Shown here: one piece after another, positions 8,402-17,985 of the stretch
How positions within the stretch are numbered: position 1 is the stretch's first letter
How the letters are laid out: the number at the start of each line of letters is the position of its first letter
NCBI GenBank assembly: GCA_965232465.1
Contig: OZ246977.1
Location: 1,860,001-1,924,000 of the forward strand
Direction: 5' to 3'
Length of the DNA: 64,000 bases
Source: G965232465 sp965232465
GTDB taxonomy: Bacteria > Pseudomonadota > Alphaproteobacteria > JAQWUY01
Translations under genes and position numbers: made by a program
Notes under the pieces: model-generated
Databases searched by the model: none
The model's input: the letters and a program-made list of their open reading frames with translations, nothing else
What the model was told of the DNA's origin: nothing

Positions 8402-9449
8402 CGATTAAATCCCCTATCATGGCGTTGGCATTACCAAGTGGCGAAATGCCCAAATATTGCCACCCCAATTTGCTGAGCATCCGCCCCCGTGGGGTGCGGG
8501 TTAATAAACCTTGTTGAATCAAAAACGGTTCGATAACATCTTCGAGTACATCCCGTTCATTACCCAATGCCGCCGATAAGGTTTCCACCCCAACGGGTCC
8601 CCCCCCATAATTTTCCAGCAGCAAGGTTAAATATTGCCGATCGATTCTGTCGAGTCCCGTTTTATCAATATCCAATCGTTGTAACGCCAAATCCGCCTCC
8701 GCCGCTCCGACCCTATCGTACCCTTGTACGGTACAAATATCCCTTACCCGTCTGAGCAACCGCCCCGCCACCCGTGGGGTGCCCCGACAGCGACCGGCAA
8801 TTTCAAACGCCCCCTCAGACGATACATTAAAATGCAATACCCTTGCCGCCCGTCGCACAATTTCGGTTAATTCATCCGCTGTATAATACTGCATGTGCAT
8901 GGGAATACCAAACCGTTCCCGCAACGGTGTGGTAATCATACCCGCCCGGGTGGTTGCCGCAACCAAGGTAAATGGGGGTAAATCAATCCGCACGGATCGG
9001 GCGGATGGCCCTTCGCCAATAATCAAATCCAAATAAAAATCCTCCATAGCCGGGTATAAAATTTCTTCCACCGCCGCAGGCAAACGATGAATTTCATCAA
9101 TAAACAACACATCATGGTGTTGTAAATTGGTTAAAATCGCCGCCAAATCCCCCGCCTTCGTAAGGGTCGGTCCCGAAGTCGCCCGAAACCCCACGCCCAA
9201 TTCCTTGGCAATAATATGGGCAAGAGTGGTTTTTCCCAAGCCCGGCGGACCATAAAACAATGTATGGTCCATAGCTTCGCCCCGTTGCCGTGCCGCTTGG
9301 ATAAAAATCTGTAAATTTTGTTTGACATCCGATTGCCCAATAAACCCCCTTAGGGAAGTGGGCCGTAACGAATCGGTCGATAATACCACATCTTCTGCGG
9401 TGGCGTTGGGGTCTATTACACGGGGGTCTATTACACGGTCATCCTTCAT
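8394..9449 (-). CDS. ruvB: Holliday junction branch migration helicase RuvB
   Basis: 351 residues, standard length. AAA+ core with Walker A 'GPPGLGKT' (about 65-72), Walker B 'LFIDEIHRL', sensor region 'ATTRAGMITTPLRERFG' and the C-terminal winged-helix domain ending with 'TPRGRMLSKLGWQYLG'. RuvB hexamers pump DNA through RuvA-bound Holliday junctions. The N-terminus is duplicated slightly ('DPRVIDP' preceded by 'DRVI'), which is probably natural variation. It is part of the ruvCAB cluster; ruvA ends nine bases upstream. Confidence 0.97.
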   Translation of the reverse strand: MKDDRVIDPRVIDPNATAEDVVLSTDSLRPTSLRGFIGQSDVKQNLQIFIQAARQRGEAMDHTLFYGPPGLGKTTLAHIIAKELGVGFRATSGPTLTKAGDLAAILTNLQHHDVLFIDEIHRLPAAVEEILYPAMEDFYLDLIIGEGPSARSVRIDLPPFTLVAATTRAGMITTPLRERFGIPMHMQYYTADELTEIVRRAARVLHFNVSSEGAFEIAGRCRGTPRVAGRLLRRVRDICTVQGYDRVGAAEADLALQRLDIDKTGLDRIDRQYLTLLLENYGGGPVGVETLSAALGNERDVLEDVIEPFLIQQGLLTRTPRGRMLSKLGWQYLGISPLGNANAMIGDLIDD

Positions 9450-9458
9450 TTTATAATA

Positions 9459-10079
9459 TTATCCTTGCAATATGGACAGGGCGGCTTTAATTAAGTGTTC
9501 GGTTGTTACCGTATCATCAGTGCCTTTTAAACAGGTTTGAACGGCTGAAACCGCATCGGAACGCCCGAATCCTAGGTTTGTCAAGGCAGATACAGCATCC
9601 GTCACAACAGCCGTGTTGCCCATCCCTTTGGGAATCGTTTTGCCCCGTTGTATAGTGTTTATGGACATATCAGCTGGTAATTTTGCCACTTTGTCTTTTA
9701 ATTCCAAAACAATACGGCTGGCAAGCTTAGGACCTACGCCATTGGCACGGGCAAAAGCGGTGGTATCAGCGGACATAACCGCCACATATAAATCGTCCGC
9801 CGACAACACGGATTGAATGGCAAGGGCAACCTTTGCCCCAACCCCTTGTACACCCGTTAAAATTTCAAACCACTGTTTATCCGCATAGTTTAAAAATCCA
9901 AATAACATAAACGCATCTTCCCGAATGACAGTGATAATTTCCACCACCGCCACATCCCCCACTTGCACAGTGCTCAAAGCGTTTGATGGCATAAAGACCT
10001 CATACCCTACGCCGTTTACATCCAAGATAATCCGATGGGGTAAAATGGTGGCGATGATTCCTTTTAAACGGGCTATCAT
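9459..10079 (-). CDS. ruvA: Holliday junction branch migration complex subunit RuvA
   Basis: 206 residues. Three domains are visible: N-terminal OB fold (about 1-62, 'MIARLKGIIATILPHRIILDVNGVGYEV'-type start), two helix-hairpin-helix motifs (about 70-140, 'LTGVQGVGAKVALAIQ' and 'ARANGVGPKLASRIVLELKDK') and a C-terminal RuvB-contact domain (about 155-206, 'DAVSALTNLGFG'). It binds four-way DNA junctions and recruits RuvB. It lies four bases after ruvC. Confidence 0.96.
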   Translation of the reverse strand: MIARLKGIIATILPHRIILDVNGVGYEVFMPSNALSTVQVGDVAVVEIITVIREDAFMLFGFLNYADKQWFEILTGVQGVGAKVALAIQSVLSADDLYVAVMSADTTAFARANGVGPKLASRIVLELKDKVAKLPADMSINTIQRGKTIPKGMGNTAVVTDAVSALTNLGFGRSDAVSAVQTCLKGTDDTVTTEHLIKAALSILQG

Positions 10080-10083
10080 AGTC

Positions 10084-10617
10084 TTAATACCCCATTTTTA
10101 ATACATTTTTGTGGGTGCGCATATGGGCGTGGGTAAGGGCTATGGCAAGGGCATCGGCACTGTGGTCGGAATCTATGGGAATGGGACCCAGTAACATTTT
10201 CACCATATACTCCATTTGTTGTTTATGTGCCCTGCCACTGCCGGTTAAGGATTTTTTAATAATACGGTTTTGATACGACACTACCGCCACCCCCAATCGT
10301 GCCATGGCAACCATACCCACCCCCTGTGCCATACCCAATTTTAAGGATAGGGTGGGATTGGCATTTATAAAAATATCTTCGACCGCCGATTCCACTTGTC
10401 CAGAGGGAATATAAGGGGCAAGGTAATCATTTATAACTCTGTTTAATTGCCCATCGATATGGGCAAGCCGTTGATATATGGGATTTTTTGCGGTCGTCGT
10501 AATCGTGCCATTGGCAATATGGGTGTAAGCATTTCCATGCGTGGCAACAATGCCCCACCCCGTGTTTACCAAACCCGGATCGATGCCCAATATATAAATC
10601 CTATTTTTTGCATACAT
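10084..10617 (-). CDS. ruvC: crossover junction endodeoxyribonuclease RuvC
   Basis: 177 residues. RNase H-like resolvase with the acidic residues in order: Asp in 'LGIDPGLVNTGWG' (about 10), Glu in 'SAVEDIF' (about 70) and the DxxDA pair in 'DSDHSADALAIAL' (about 155). It cuts Holliday junctions together with RuvAB. The start ATG at 10617 has only a weak ribosome site. No gene for the YebC/TACO1 protein, often next to ruvC, follows. Confidence 0.96.
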   Translation of the reverse strand: MYAKNRIYILGIDPGLVNTGWGIVATHGNAYTHIANGTITTTAKNPIYQRLAHIDGQLNRVINDYLAPYIPSGQVESAVEDIFINANPTLSLKLGMAQGVGMVAMARLGVAVVSYQNRIIKKSLTGSGRAHKQQMEYMVKMLLGPIPIDSDHSADALAIALTHAHMRTHKNVLKMGY

Positions 10618-10686
10618 GTTTTATATATACCTGAAAAAAAAACCCCATATGTGTATATACCCAATATTTTTATTACTAGGGTTTTA

Positions 10687-11292
10687 TTACCGGGTATTTT
10701 CTGATATTTGTTGTGCCATTACATCCATTAAACCAACGAGTCCCCGTTGTCCATAGACCACGGAAAATTCGGAGCGTTGGGTGGCAATCATCGATACATT
10801 GGCAATCGATACATTGATTAATTTTGGCGAATCACCAATTTTACGAATATACCAATCGACGGTTACTTTGCCTTGTGTCTTTGTATCCACCTGTGTACTG
10901 ACAACCAAGATACCATTATTGCCCGTGTGTTTTTGTATCACTTTGATATCCCCCTGCAAATTAAACGCCACCAGCCGTTTTGCCAATGTGGTGGACACCC
11001 ATTCGGCGAAAATATCGCTATAATCTTGTTGTTGCTGTTTGGTAATTTTACGCCATGGCGGACCCAACACGGACCGTCCGATTTGGTATACAGCCGTATA
11101 TTCCAAAATCATATCTTTAACACGCTTGCGTTTGTCGGCAATGGATAAATTATCTGCGTTTAAAATAGACAAAGTTTGGCTTTTTAAATCTTCAAAAAAT
11201 ACCTCTTCTGGGGTTGGGCTTGCCGATGCTGTGTGCACCATCATAAATACAGATGTTAACACTACCCCTATCTTTACATATATACTTTTCAT
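10687..11292 (-). CDS. MlaC/Ttg2D-family phospholipid-binding ABC transporter protein
   Basis: 201 residues. A signal peptide (about 1-25, ending 'HTASA') precedes a Tol_Tol_Ttg2-type domain with 'YTAVYQIGRSVLGPPWRKITKQQQ', 'AEWVSTTLAKRL' and 'VDWYIRKIGDSPKLINVSIANVSM', characteristic of MlaC. MlaC shuttles phospholipids across the periplasm between the outer membrane and the MlaFEDB complex. AGGAGAC sits before the ATG. No other mla gene is nearby, as often happens in alphaproteobacteria where this gene is separate or follows a VacJ gene. Specific pathway assignment is inference. Confidence 0.85.
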   Translation of the reverse strand: MKSIYVKIGVVLTSVFMMVHTASASPTPEEVFFEDLKSQTLSILNADNLSIADKRKRVKDMILEYTAVYQIGRSVLGPPWRKITKQQQQDYSDIFAEWVSTTLAKRLVAFNLQGDIKVIQKHTGNNGILVVSTQVDTKTQGKVTVDWYIRKIGDSPKLINVSIANVSMIATQRSEFSVVYGQRGLVGLMDVMAQQISENTR

Positions 11293-11332
11293 TAAAAGTC
11301 TCCTGATATTAAAAAATTTTTGCTATATTTTT

Positions 11333-11692
11333 TTATGCTGTTTTGTACAATGTTACACCAACTGAGTGGCATGCGTCAATAATATTAGGCTTATGTACGG
11401 ATACTTTTACACTTTTTACCGCTTTTTTTGTCAATACAAAATCACAAATCCCATTGGCAATGGTTTCGACTAAGGCAACATGCCCCCTATTGGCATACTG
11501 TTTGATAAAATCGACAATGTCCGCATAACACACCATATCTTGGTATTGTTCTGTTCCATCCAAATTCGGCATATGTACCGTTGCCTCCACACTTATCCGC
11601 AGTTTTTGTGGGGTGGTTTTTTCAAAATCCAATACCCCTACCAACCAATTTAGTTCCAATTGTTGCACTTGTACTGTTAAAATACTTGCCAT
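11333..11692 (-). CDS. folB: dihydroneopterin aldolase FolB
   Basis: 119 residues, the normal size. The T-fold enzyme is recognised by 'GVLDFEKTTPQKLRISVE', 'YADIVDFIKQYANRGHVALVETIANGICD' with the conserved ETIA stretch, and 'VKVSVHKPNI'. It converts dihydroneopterin to hydroxymethyl-dihydropterin in folate synthesis. It is divergent from folP and folK, which lie just across a 60-base gap, so the three form a folate locus. Confidence 0.9.
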   Translation of the reverse strand: MASILTVQVQQLELNWLVGVLDFEKTTPQKLRISVEATVHMPNLDGTEQYQDMVCYADIVDFIKQYANRGHVALVETIANGICDFVLTKKAVKSVKVSVHKPNIIDACHSVGVTLYKTA

Positions 11693-11752
11693 TTTAATTA
11701 TATTCCTTAATATATGCAGTGGTCATAAATTCCATAACAATGAGTATATACC

Positions 11753-12583
11753 ATGTGCACTATAAAATCGAATACTAAAATTATGGCAATTGTCAATGTT
11801 ACCCCCGACAGCTTTTCCGGCGATGGGATGCTCATCGATACGGCCATACAACACGCCTTGTATCAAATTCAACAAGGGGCGGATATTCTCGACATTGGCG
11901 GGGAATCGACCCGTCCTGAGGCGAAATGTGTCGATGCTGAAACGGAAAAATCCCGTATATTGCCGGTGATTAAAGGTATCCGTGCCATCCATCCACATAT
12001 TACCATATCGATTGATACATATAAAGCGGAAGTTGCCGATTGTGCCTTACAGAACGGGGCAAATATGATAAACGATGTATGGGGCGGTACCCAAGACCCC
12101 CATATGTTTGCAGTGGCAAAAAAACATGCCTGTCCCATATGTTTGATGCACAACAAAACCACCGTTGGGGCCATACGCAAAACCCATACTGGCACCGCAT
12201 ATATGGCGGAACATATGGATAATTATATGGATTCGTTATTAAATGATATGCGTGCTTTGGCAAACGATGCCATACAAAATGGCATCCCCCCAGAACAGAT
12301 TATTCTTGACCCCGGATTGGCATTTGGTAAGACCGTGCAACAAAATTTACAAATTATCAAGCATGTGCCAGATATACAAAAATTGGGCTATCCGCTGTTG
12401 TTAGGGGCATCGAGAAAATCCTTCATTGGCGAAGTTTTACACACGCAAGTAGCGGATCGCACCATTGGGACCTGTGCCATTAACGCCCTTGCCACAGGGT
12501 ATGGGGTGGATATAATACGGGTACACGATGTACACCAAAATTTGCATGCGGTGCAAATGGTACAAGCGATACAGGGGGCGTAA
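11753..12583 (+). CDS. folP: dihydropteroate synthase FolP
   Basis: 276 residues forming a TIM barrel with the two pterin-binding signatures, 'IMAIVNVTPDSFSGDGM' (about 10-26) and 'GADILDIGGESTRPEA' (about 42-57), plus 'SIDTYKAEVA', 'DPGLAFGKT' and 'GASRKSFIG'. It joins para-aminobenzoate to dihydropterin pyrophosphate. It is followed after three bases by folK in the same direction. The start at 11753 leaves only nine residues before the first strand, shorter than in many relatives. Confidence 0.95.
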   Translation: MCTIKSNTKIMAIVNVTPDSFSGDGMLIDTAIQHALYQIQQGADILDIGGESTRPEAKCVDAETEKSRILPVIKGIRAIHPHITISIDTYKAEVADCALQNGANMINDVWGGTQDPHMFAVAKKHACPICLMHNKTTVGAIRKTHTGTAYMAEHMDNYMDSLLNDMRALANDAIQNGIPPEQIILDPGLAFGKTVQQNLQIIKHVPDIQKLGYPLLLGASRKSFIGEVLHTQVADRTIGTCAINALATGYGVDIIRVHDVHQNLHAVQMVQAIQGA

Positions 12584-12586
12584 ACC

Positions 12587-13093
12587 ATGCCCACAGATAT
12601 ATATACAGATATATATATTGCCATTGGTACGAATTTGGGGGATAAACTGCATAACCTGCAACGGGCCATAAGCGTATTAAAAATCCATAATATCAGCATA
12701 CAAAAGGTATCGAAAGTATATAAAACCGCCCCCATGTATAAAATTAACCAACCGCCATTTTTAAATATGGCAGTGTACGCCAAAACTGACATATCCGCAG
12801 AGTGCTTATTAAAAATTTTAAAACATATCGAGGTCGAAGTGGGGCGCACAAAAACATACACCAATGGTCCAAGGATTGTGGATTTGGACATCTTATATTA
12901 TGGGGATATGATACTGAAATCTGAACACTTACAAATCCCCCACCCCCGTATCAGCGAACGCCCATTTGTGTTGTACCCCATGTGTGACATCGCCCCGAAT
13001 CACCTGGACCCCCGTACCCAAAAAACCATAAAACATATGGCAGATGCGATTCCACATGCCCCCGATATATCCGTGTATGCAGAAATATTATGA
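12587..13093 (+). CDS. folK: HPPK, 2-amino-4-hydroxy-6-hydroxymethyldihydropteridine diphosphokinase
   Basis: 168 residues. HPPK landmarks are present: 'YIAIGTNLGDKLHNLQRA' (about 9-26), 'SKVYKTAPMYKINQPPFLNMAV' and the ATP/Mg site 'GPRIVDLDILYYGD' with its DLD pair, then 'IPHPRISERPFVLYPM'. It transfers pyrophosphate from ATP to hydroxymethyl-dihydropterin, the step before FolP. It lies directly after folP and ends three bases from the convergent fmt gene. Confidence 0.94.
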   Translation: MPTDIYTDIYIAIGTNLGDKLHNLQRAISVLKIHNISIQKVSKVYKTAPMYKINQPPFLNMAVYAKTDISAECLLKILKHIEVEVGRTKTYTNGPRIVDLDILYYGDMILKSEHLQIPHPRISERPFVLYPMCDIAPNHLDPRTQKTIKHMADAIPHAPDISVYAEIL

Positions 13094-13095
13094 GC

Positions 13096-14016
13096 CTAAG
13101 CCAACATATCGCCCACATGTAATGTAACACCATTTAAGAAATCTTGTGCCGCCACAGGTTTTTTTCCCTGTTTTTGCAGAGTTGTTATGGTCAAAGCCGT
13201 ATTATTGCCACAGGCTATTTGCAGGGGGCGTATGGATATGATACTGCCCTCAGGTTGGGTGTGGGAAATGTCGGATATATATGCATCGATAATTTTTACC
13301 GTTTGTCCATTAATGGGGGTTTGGGTTCCTAACCCGCCATATAAGGCACGAATTTTATTATAAATATGGGTGGCAGACTGATACCAATCGATACCAGATT
13401 CGAATTTTTGTAATTTATGGGCGTATGTTATACCCCGTTCGGATTGGGGGGTGGGGCTGCATGTGCCAATCGTCTTTAAAGCCTGTAATATGGCATGGGC
13501 GGTCAGGTCGGATAATATATCATGTAATTCCGCCCCGTTCATGCGTGGGGGGATATGGACCGGGTGGGTGCTGATCACATCACCCGTATCCAAACCCGCA
13601 TCCATTTGCATGACACATACGCCTGTGGTCGTATCGCCCGCCTCAATCGCCCGTTGGATGGGGCTTGCCCCCCGCCATCTGGGCAACAGCGAAGCATGCC
13701 CATTAATACACCCATACATAGGGGTGGTTAGCACAGATTGGGGCAATATAATACCATATGCCACCACCACCAATATATCAAGATTATAGGATTGTAAGGT
13801 GGCAATATCCGCATCGTCTTTAAAGTGTATGGGGGTTAAAACTGTAATACCCAAATCCTGTGCCACCGCATGCACAGGACAAGGGGTAAGGTGTTTGCCC
13901 CGTCCTTTGCGACGGGGGGGTTGGGTATATACGACAGGGACTTGGTACCCCGCATTTATCAAGGCTTGTAAGGTGGCGACAGAATATGTGGGAGTCCCCA
14001 TAAACCCTATACGCAT
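13096..14016 (-). CDS. fmt: methionyl-tRNA formyltransferase
   Basis: 306 residues. The formyltransferase domain (about 1-190) starts 'MRIGFMGTPTYSVATLQALI' and carries the catalytic set Asn-His in 'INGHASLLPRWRGASPIQRA' and Asp in 'QMDAGLDTGDV'. A C-terminal OB-like domain follows (about 205-306). It formylates initiator Met-tRNA. It lies 12 bases after def, the standard def-fmt pair. Confidence 0.96.
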   Translation of the reverse strand: MRIGFMGTPTYSVATLQALINAGYQVPVVYTQPPRRKGRGKHLTPCPVHAVAQDLGITVLTPIHFKDDADIATLQSYNLDILVVVAYGIILPQSVLTTPMYGCINGHASLLPRWRGASPIQRAIEAGDTTTGVCVMQMDAGLDTGDVISTHPVHIPPRMNGAELHDILSDLTAHAILQALKTIGTCSPTPQSERGITYAHKLQKFESGIDWYQSATHIYNKIRALYGGLGTQTPINGQTVKIIDAYISDISHTQPEGSIISIRPLQIACGNNTALTITTLQKQGKKPVAAQDFLNGVTLHVGDMLA

Positions 14017-14028
14017 AATATTTTTCCC

Positions 14029-14556
14029 TTATTCTTGATGTAAACGATTAAATTTTTCCGCCTTTTTCAACAACATGCTACGTTTTAATTTCGATAGATA
14101 ATCGATAAACAATACACCATTTAAGTGATCCACTTCATGTTGAATACAAGTGGCCAGCAATCCGTCCATAGTCATTTCATGGGGATTGCCATTTTCGTCC
14201 AAATATTTTACGGTAACTTCGGATGGACGGGTAATTTCCGCTTTGGCGGTGGGAATCGACAAACAGCCCTCGTTCAAAGTGCTGGTATCATCGGATGTCC
14301 AAGTGATTTCTGGATTAACCATTTTGTATATAACGGAGTCTTCATCCGCACCTGTGCAATCCATTACTACCAACCTGTGCAACAGACCCACTTGATTTGC
14401 CGCCAAGCCAATACCGCCTTCCTCATACATCACCCGTACCATTTCATCCAAGTAATAACGGATTTCATCCGTAACCTGTGCCACAGGTTCCGCCACCTGC
14501 AATAATACAGTATCGGGCACATAAACAAGTGATAATTTTTTAAATGAACTTGACAT
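14029..14556 (-). CDS. def: peptide deformylase
   Basis: About 175 residues from the ATG at 14556. An ATG nine codons upstream (14583) is possible, but the AAAGGAAA ribosome site lies inside that extension, which favours 14556. All three metal/active-site motifs are present: 'GIGLAANQVG' , 'NEGCLSIP' with the metal-binding Cys, and 'CIQHEVDHLNGVLFID' with the HExxH. It removes the formyl group from nascent proteins. It is cotranscribed with fmt. Confidence 0.95.
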   Translation of the reverse strand: MSSSFKKLSLVYVPDTVLLQVAEPVAQVTDEIRYYLDEMVRVMYEEGGIGLAANQVGLLHRLVVMDCTGADEDSVIYKMVNPEITWTSDDTSTLNEGCLSIPTAKAEITRPSEVTVKYLDENGNPHEMTMDGLLATCIQHEVDHLNGVLFIDYLSKLKRSMLLKKAEKFNRLHQE

Positions 14557-14626
14557 AATACATATTTTCCTTTTAATATACAATTTAAAAGAATGTAATA
14601 CTTTATTGTAAAAAGGTCAAATTATT

Positions 14627-15817
14627 ATGGAAATTATTTTGTTAGTTAGTTTTATCATTGGCGGTGGTGTTGGATTTATTATTGGATATATAATACGCAA
14701 ACCACAACATGTGGATACCACCCGAATGGATACATTAGAGCAAGAAAATAAACACTTGTTGGAAGAAAAAGGTCGTTTAGAAGCCACTTTGGACCAACAA
14801 CAACAATGGGAACAAAAGATAACCCATGCGGTAAAAAATATAAGTGAACACTCCAATAAAAATCTCATAGACCAATTATTAAGTACCCACAACAAACAAG
14901 CAGAAGAAAATCGTAAACAAACCCAATTAGATTTTCAAGAAAAAGAAAAAGTATTCCACAATCATGTAAAGGACTTAACCGCAACCATTGGGGTGCTAAA
15001 ATCAGATGTGGAAAAAAATACAAATCTTGGGGAAACTTTAAAAAGTGCATTTTCCTCATCCGCTAATATTGGCAGTGCCACCGAAACTATATTGGAAAAC
15101 ACTCTGGAAAGTTTTAATTTTCGAAATGGTATTGATTTTTTTACCCAATTTTCTACCGCCAGTTTACGGGCGGATGCGATTGTTATATTACCCGATGACA
15201 ACGCCCTTGTAATTGATGCAAAGGCTAGCAAATTCATATACGATCTGGCTGAGGCAGAACAACAAAACGACCCAACCGCCATCCAACACGCAAAAAACAA
15301 CCTAAAACACAGTATGAATACGCACTTAAAAACGCTTGCTAGTAAAGAATACGCCAAAGAAGTACAAAAGGAGTTAAATGCCAAACAACACACTTCCATA
15401 TTGCGGGAAAATATCCCTACCATTATGTTCGTTCCCAATGAAGCAGCGATTGAAAAAATCCAAAATGCCGACCCAAATTTTCAACGCAAAGCCTCAGAAA
15501 AAGGTATTTTTGTGTGCGGTCCCACTGGGTTATGGATCGCCATTGGTATCGCCAAGCAAAAGGTAGAATTGCATAAAAAAATCAAAAATTATGAGGATAT
15601 TGCAAAATGGACTGAAGATGTATTAAAGAATGTACAAAAAATCTTTAAAGATACCGAAGAGATCAAACGAGGACTAGGTATTGTACAAAAGGGATACAAT
15701 GGTGTAACAACCACTTTAAACAAAAATATCCCCATACGGGTACGAAAAATGGAACACTTGGGTATCCCAGAACACAAAGATATTAAAGAGTTAGAACAAC
15801 TGGAAAACCAAGAATAA
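14627..15817 (+). CDS. rmuC: DNA recombination protein RmuC
   Basis: 396 residues. An N-terminal membrane helix (about 2-22, 'ILLVSFIIGGGVGFIIGYI') is followed by a coiled coil (about 35-130) and the RmuC nuclease-like domain (about 140-340) with 'LENTLESFNFRNGIDFFTQ', 'RADAIVILPDDNALVIDAKAS' (the restriction-like D...DAK core) and 'FVPNEAAIEKI'. RmuC limits recombination at short inverted repeats. It is divergent from def with an AAAGG ribosome site, and stands alone. Confidence 0.92.
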   Translation: MEIILLVSFIIGGGVGFIIGYIIRKPQHVDTTRMDTLEQENKHLLEEKGRLEATLDQQQQWEQKITHAVKNISEHSNKNLIDQLLSTHNKQAEENRKQTQLDFQEKEKVFHNHVKDLTATIGVLKSDVEKNTNLGETLKSAFSSSANIGSATETILENTLESFNFRNGIDFFTQFSTASLRADAIVILPDDNALVIDAKASKFIYDLAEAEQQNDPTAIQHAKNNLKHSMNTHLKTLASKEYAKEVQKELNAKQHTSILRENIPTIMFVPNEAAIEKIQNADPNFQRKASEKGIFVCGPTGLWIAIGIAKQKVELHKKIKNYEDIAKWTEDVLKNVQKIFKDTEEIKRGLGIVQKGYNGVTTTLNKNIPIRVRKMEHLGIPEHKDIKELEQLENQE

Positions 15818-15829
15818 AAGTTTTAATAC

Positions 15830-15852
15830 TCCGATTTTCTCGGGATTTTTTC
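15830..15852 (+). terminator. possible terminator after rmuC
   Basis: A short CCGA/TCGG stem with a five-base loop is followed by GATTTTTT. The stem is short, so this is a weak prediction. Confidence 0.4.
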
Positions 15853-15874
15853 TCTTGGGATTTGATGTATCCCC

Positions 15875-17821
15875 TTACCCTTTATCTGGCATGGTTTTCA
15901 TTAAGGCATCGACCACACTTGGATCCGTTAAGGTGCTGGTGTCGCCAAAATCTTCGCAGTCGTTGTTGGCGATTTTTCTGAGGATTCTGCGCATGATTTT
16001 ACCCGACCGAGTTTTTGGTAATGCGGGGGTAAAATGTACAAAGTCCAAATGGGCAATCGGTCCGATTTTTTCCCGTACCAGTGCGTTTACATCTTTTTGC
16101 AGTTGTGGGCTTATTGCAATACCATCTTTAACAATACAAAACGCATATACGCCTTCGCCTTTAATGGGGTGGTGGTATCCCACAACGGCACTTTCGGCAA
16201 TATGGTCATGTTCATCGATAGCATCCTCGATTTCTGCTGTGCCCAAGCGATGTCCCGATACATTTAACACATCGTCCATCCGCCCTGTAATACGAATATA
16301 TCCGTCCGCATCCCGCACAGCCCCATCGCCAGTAAAGTAATGCCCATCGATTTCAGAAAAATATGTATCCAAAAATCGCTGTTGATTATTGTAAATGGTA
16401 CGGGCTTGTCCGGGCCAGGACTGTTTCATACAGAATCGTCCGCTACCTTCACCGATAACTTCGTTGCCCGCTTCGTCAAAAATGGCGGGCTGTACGCCAA
16501 AGAAGGGGAAAGTCGCCTTACTGGGCTTCATATCCCACAAAAACGGCACAGGTGCCACCAATACCCCCCCCGTTTCCGTTTGCCACCAAGTATCGACAAT
16601 GGGGCAATTTTTATGTCCGACCACATCAAAGTACCATTCCCATGCTTCCACATTGATGGGTTCGCCCACGGAGCCCAAAATCCGTAAACTGTCACGGGTG
16701 GTGCTGTTAAGATACGAATCGCCCATTGCCAACAACGCCCGAATAGCCGTCGGTGCCGTATAAAAAATATTGACCTTGTGTGTATCGACAATCTGCCAAA
16801 AGCGGGAGGCATCTGGATAAGTGGGCACCCCGGAAAATACCAATGTATTTGCCCCCGCACTTAACGGACCATATACAATGTATGAATGCCCTGTAATCCA
16901 CCCCACATCAGCGGTACACCAATATACTTCGTTTTCCCGATAATCGAATAAGGTTTCAAAGGTCAGATTGGCATACACCATATATCCCCCCGTGGTGTGC
17001 ACCAATCCCTTGGGCGTTCCCGTCGACCCAGAGGTGTATAAAATAAATAATGGGGCTTCCGCATGCATCGGTTCACAAGGACAATCGGCGGTGACCGTTT
17101 GTGCCATATGGCTGTATAAAACATCTTTGGTTTCCATATGAACGGGTACATCGCTGATGTCGACCACAACCACATTTTTAACTTGGGGGCACATGGCAAT
17201 CGCCTTATCCACATTGTGTTTTAATGGAACAGATTTCCCCCCCCTGCGGGCTTCATTGGCGGTAATAACATATTGCGAATGACAATCGTTAATGCGTTTT
17301 GCCAAACTATCGGCACTAAACCCCCCAAAAACAACACTGTGCACCGCCCCAATACGGGCACATGCCAGCATGGCAAATACCGCATGTGGTGTCATGGGCA
17401 TATAAATTGTAACCACATCCCCCTTGGTTACACCCAATTTTTTTAACACATTGGCAAAGGTGGCAACCTCAGTTTTTAATTGCCCATATGTATATGTTTT
17501 CGATGTATTAGGGGTATCGTCTTCCCAAGTAATGGCAATTTTATTGGGGGTGGTATCCGCATGTCTGTCGACACAGTTATAACAGGCATTTAAAACCCCG
17601 TCTTCGAACCATTTAATAACAAAATTATCTTTGTTATAATCTGTGTGTTTTATCTGGGTGGGAAATGTATACCAATCGATACGCTGTGCCATATGTGCCC
17701 AAAAAGTATCTGGGTGTTGGACAGATTGTACATACAAATCTTGAAATTCTTGGTTGGTGTAAGCATGGTGTACACCTTCGATGGCAATACGGGTTTCACT
17801 GTCAAGCGTTTTATCGATCAT
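15875..17821 (-). CDS. acsA: acetyl-CoA synthetase
   Basis: About 648 residues from the ATG at 17821, which has AGAGAGAGG upstream. An in-frame ATG at 17863 would add 14 residues ahead of that site. ANL-family landmarks are complete: P-loop 'YTSGSTGTPKGL', 'DTWWQTETGG', 'YFTGDGAVRDADGYIRITGRMDD' and the C-terminal 'PKTRSGKIMRRIL' whose Lys is the acetylation-regulated active-site residue. It makes acetyl-CoA from acetate and ATP. It is monocistronic by position. Confidence 0.96.
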   Translation of the reverse strand: MIDKTLDSETRIAIEGVHHAYTNQEFQDLYVQSVQHPDTFWAHMAQRIDWYTFPTQIKHTDYNKDNFVIKWFEDGVLNACYNCVDRHADTTPNKIAITWEDDTPNTSKTYTYGQLKTEVATFANVLKKLGVTKGDVVTIYMPMTPHAVFAMLACARIGAVHSVVFGGFSADSLAKRINDCHSQYVITANEARRGGKSVPLKHNVDKAIAMCPQVKNVVVVDISDVPVHMETKDVLYSHMAQTVTADCPCEPMHAEAPLFILYTSGSTGTPKGLVHTTGGYMVYANLTFETLFDYRENEVYWCTADVGWITGHSYIVYGPLSAGANTLVFSGVPTYPDASRFWQIVDTHKVNIFYTAPTAIRALLAMGDSYLNSTTRDSLRILGSVGEPINVEAWEWYFDVVGHKNCPIVDTWWQTETGGVLVAPVPFLWDMKPSKATFPFFGVQPAIFDEAGNEVIGEGSGRFCMKQSWPGQARTIYNNQQRFLDTYFSEIDGHYFTGDGAVRDADGYIRITGRMDDVLNVSGHRLGTAEIEDAIDEHDHIAESAVVGYHHPIKGEGVYAFCIVKDGIAISPQLQKDVNALVREKIGPIAHLDFVHFTPALPKTRSGKIMRRILRKIANNDCEDFGDTSTLTDPSVVDALMKTMPDKG

Positions 17822-17922
17822 TTTAAGCCTCTCTCTCTTTTTACCATATACGACAACATTCATAATAGGTCAAGGTACATAAAAAGTCAACATATAGAAA
17901 ACCGTTTTATATCCACCCACAC

Positions 17923-17948
17923 AAAAAAAGGGGAATATACCCCCCTTA
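17923..17948 (-). terminator. rho-independent terminator of rpsF-rpsR-rplI
   Basis: Read on the minus strand, AAGGGG pairs with CCCCTT around an eight-base loop and continues into a run of T. It lies about 40 bases beyond the rplI stop. Confidence 0.75.
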
Positions 17949-17985
17949 TTTGCCCCCTTATTTGTTATGTGTGTATCAGTATGTA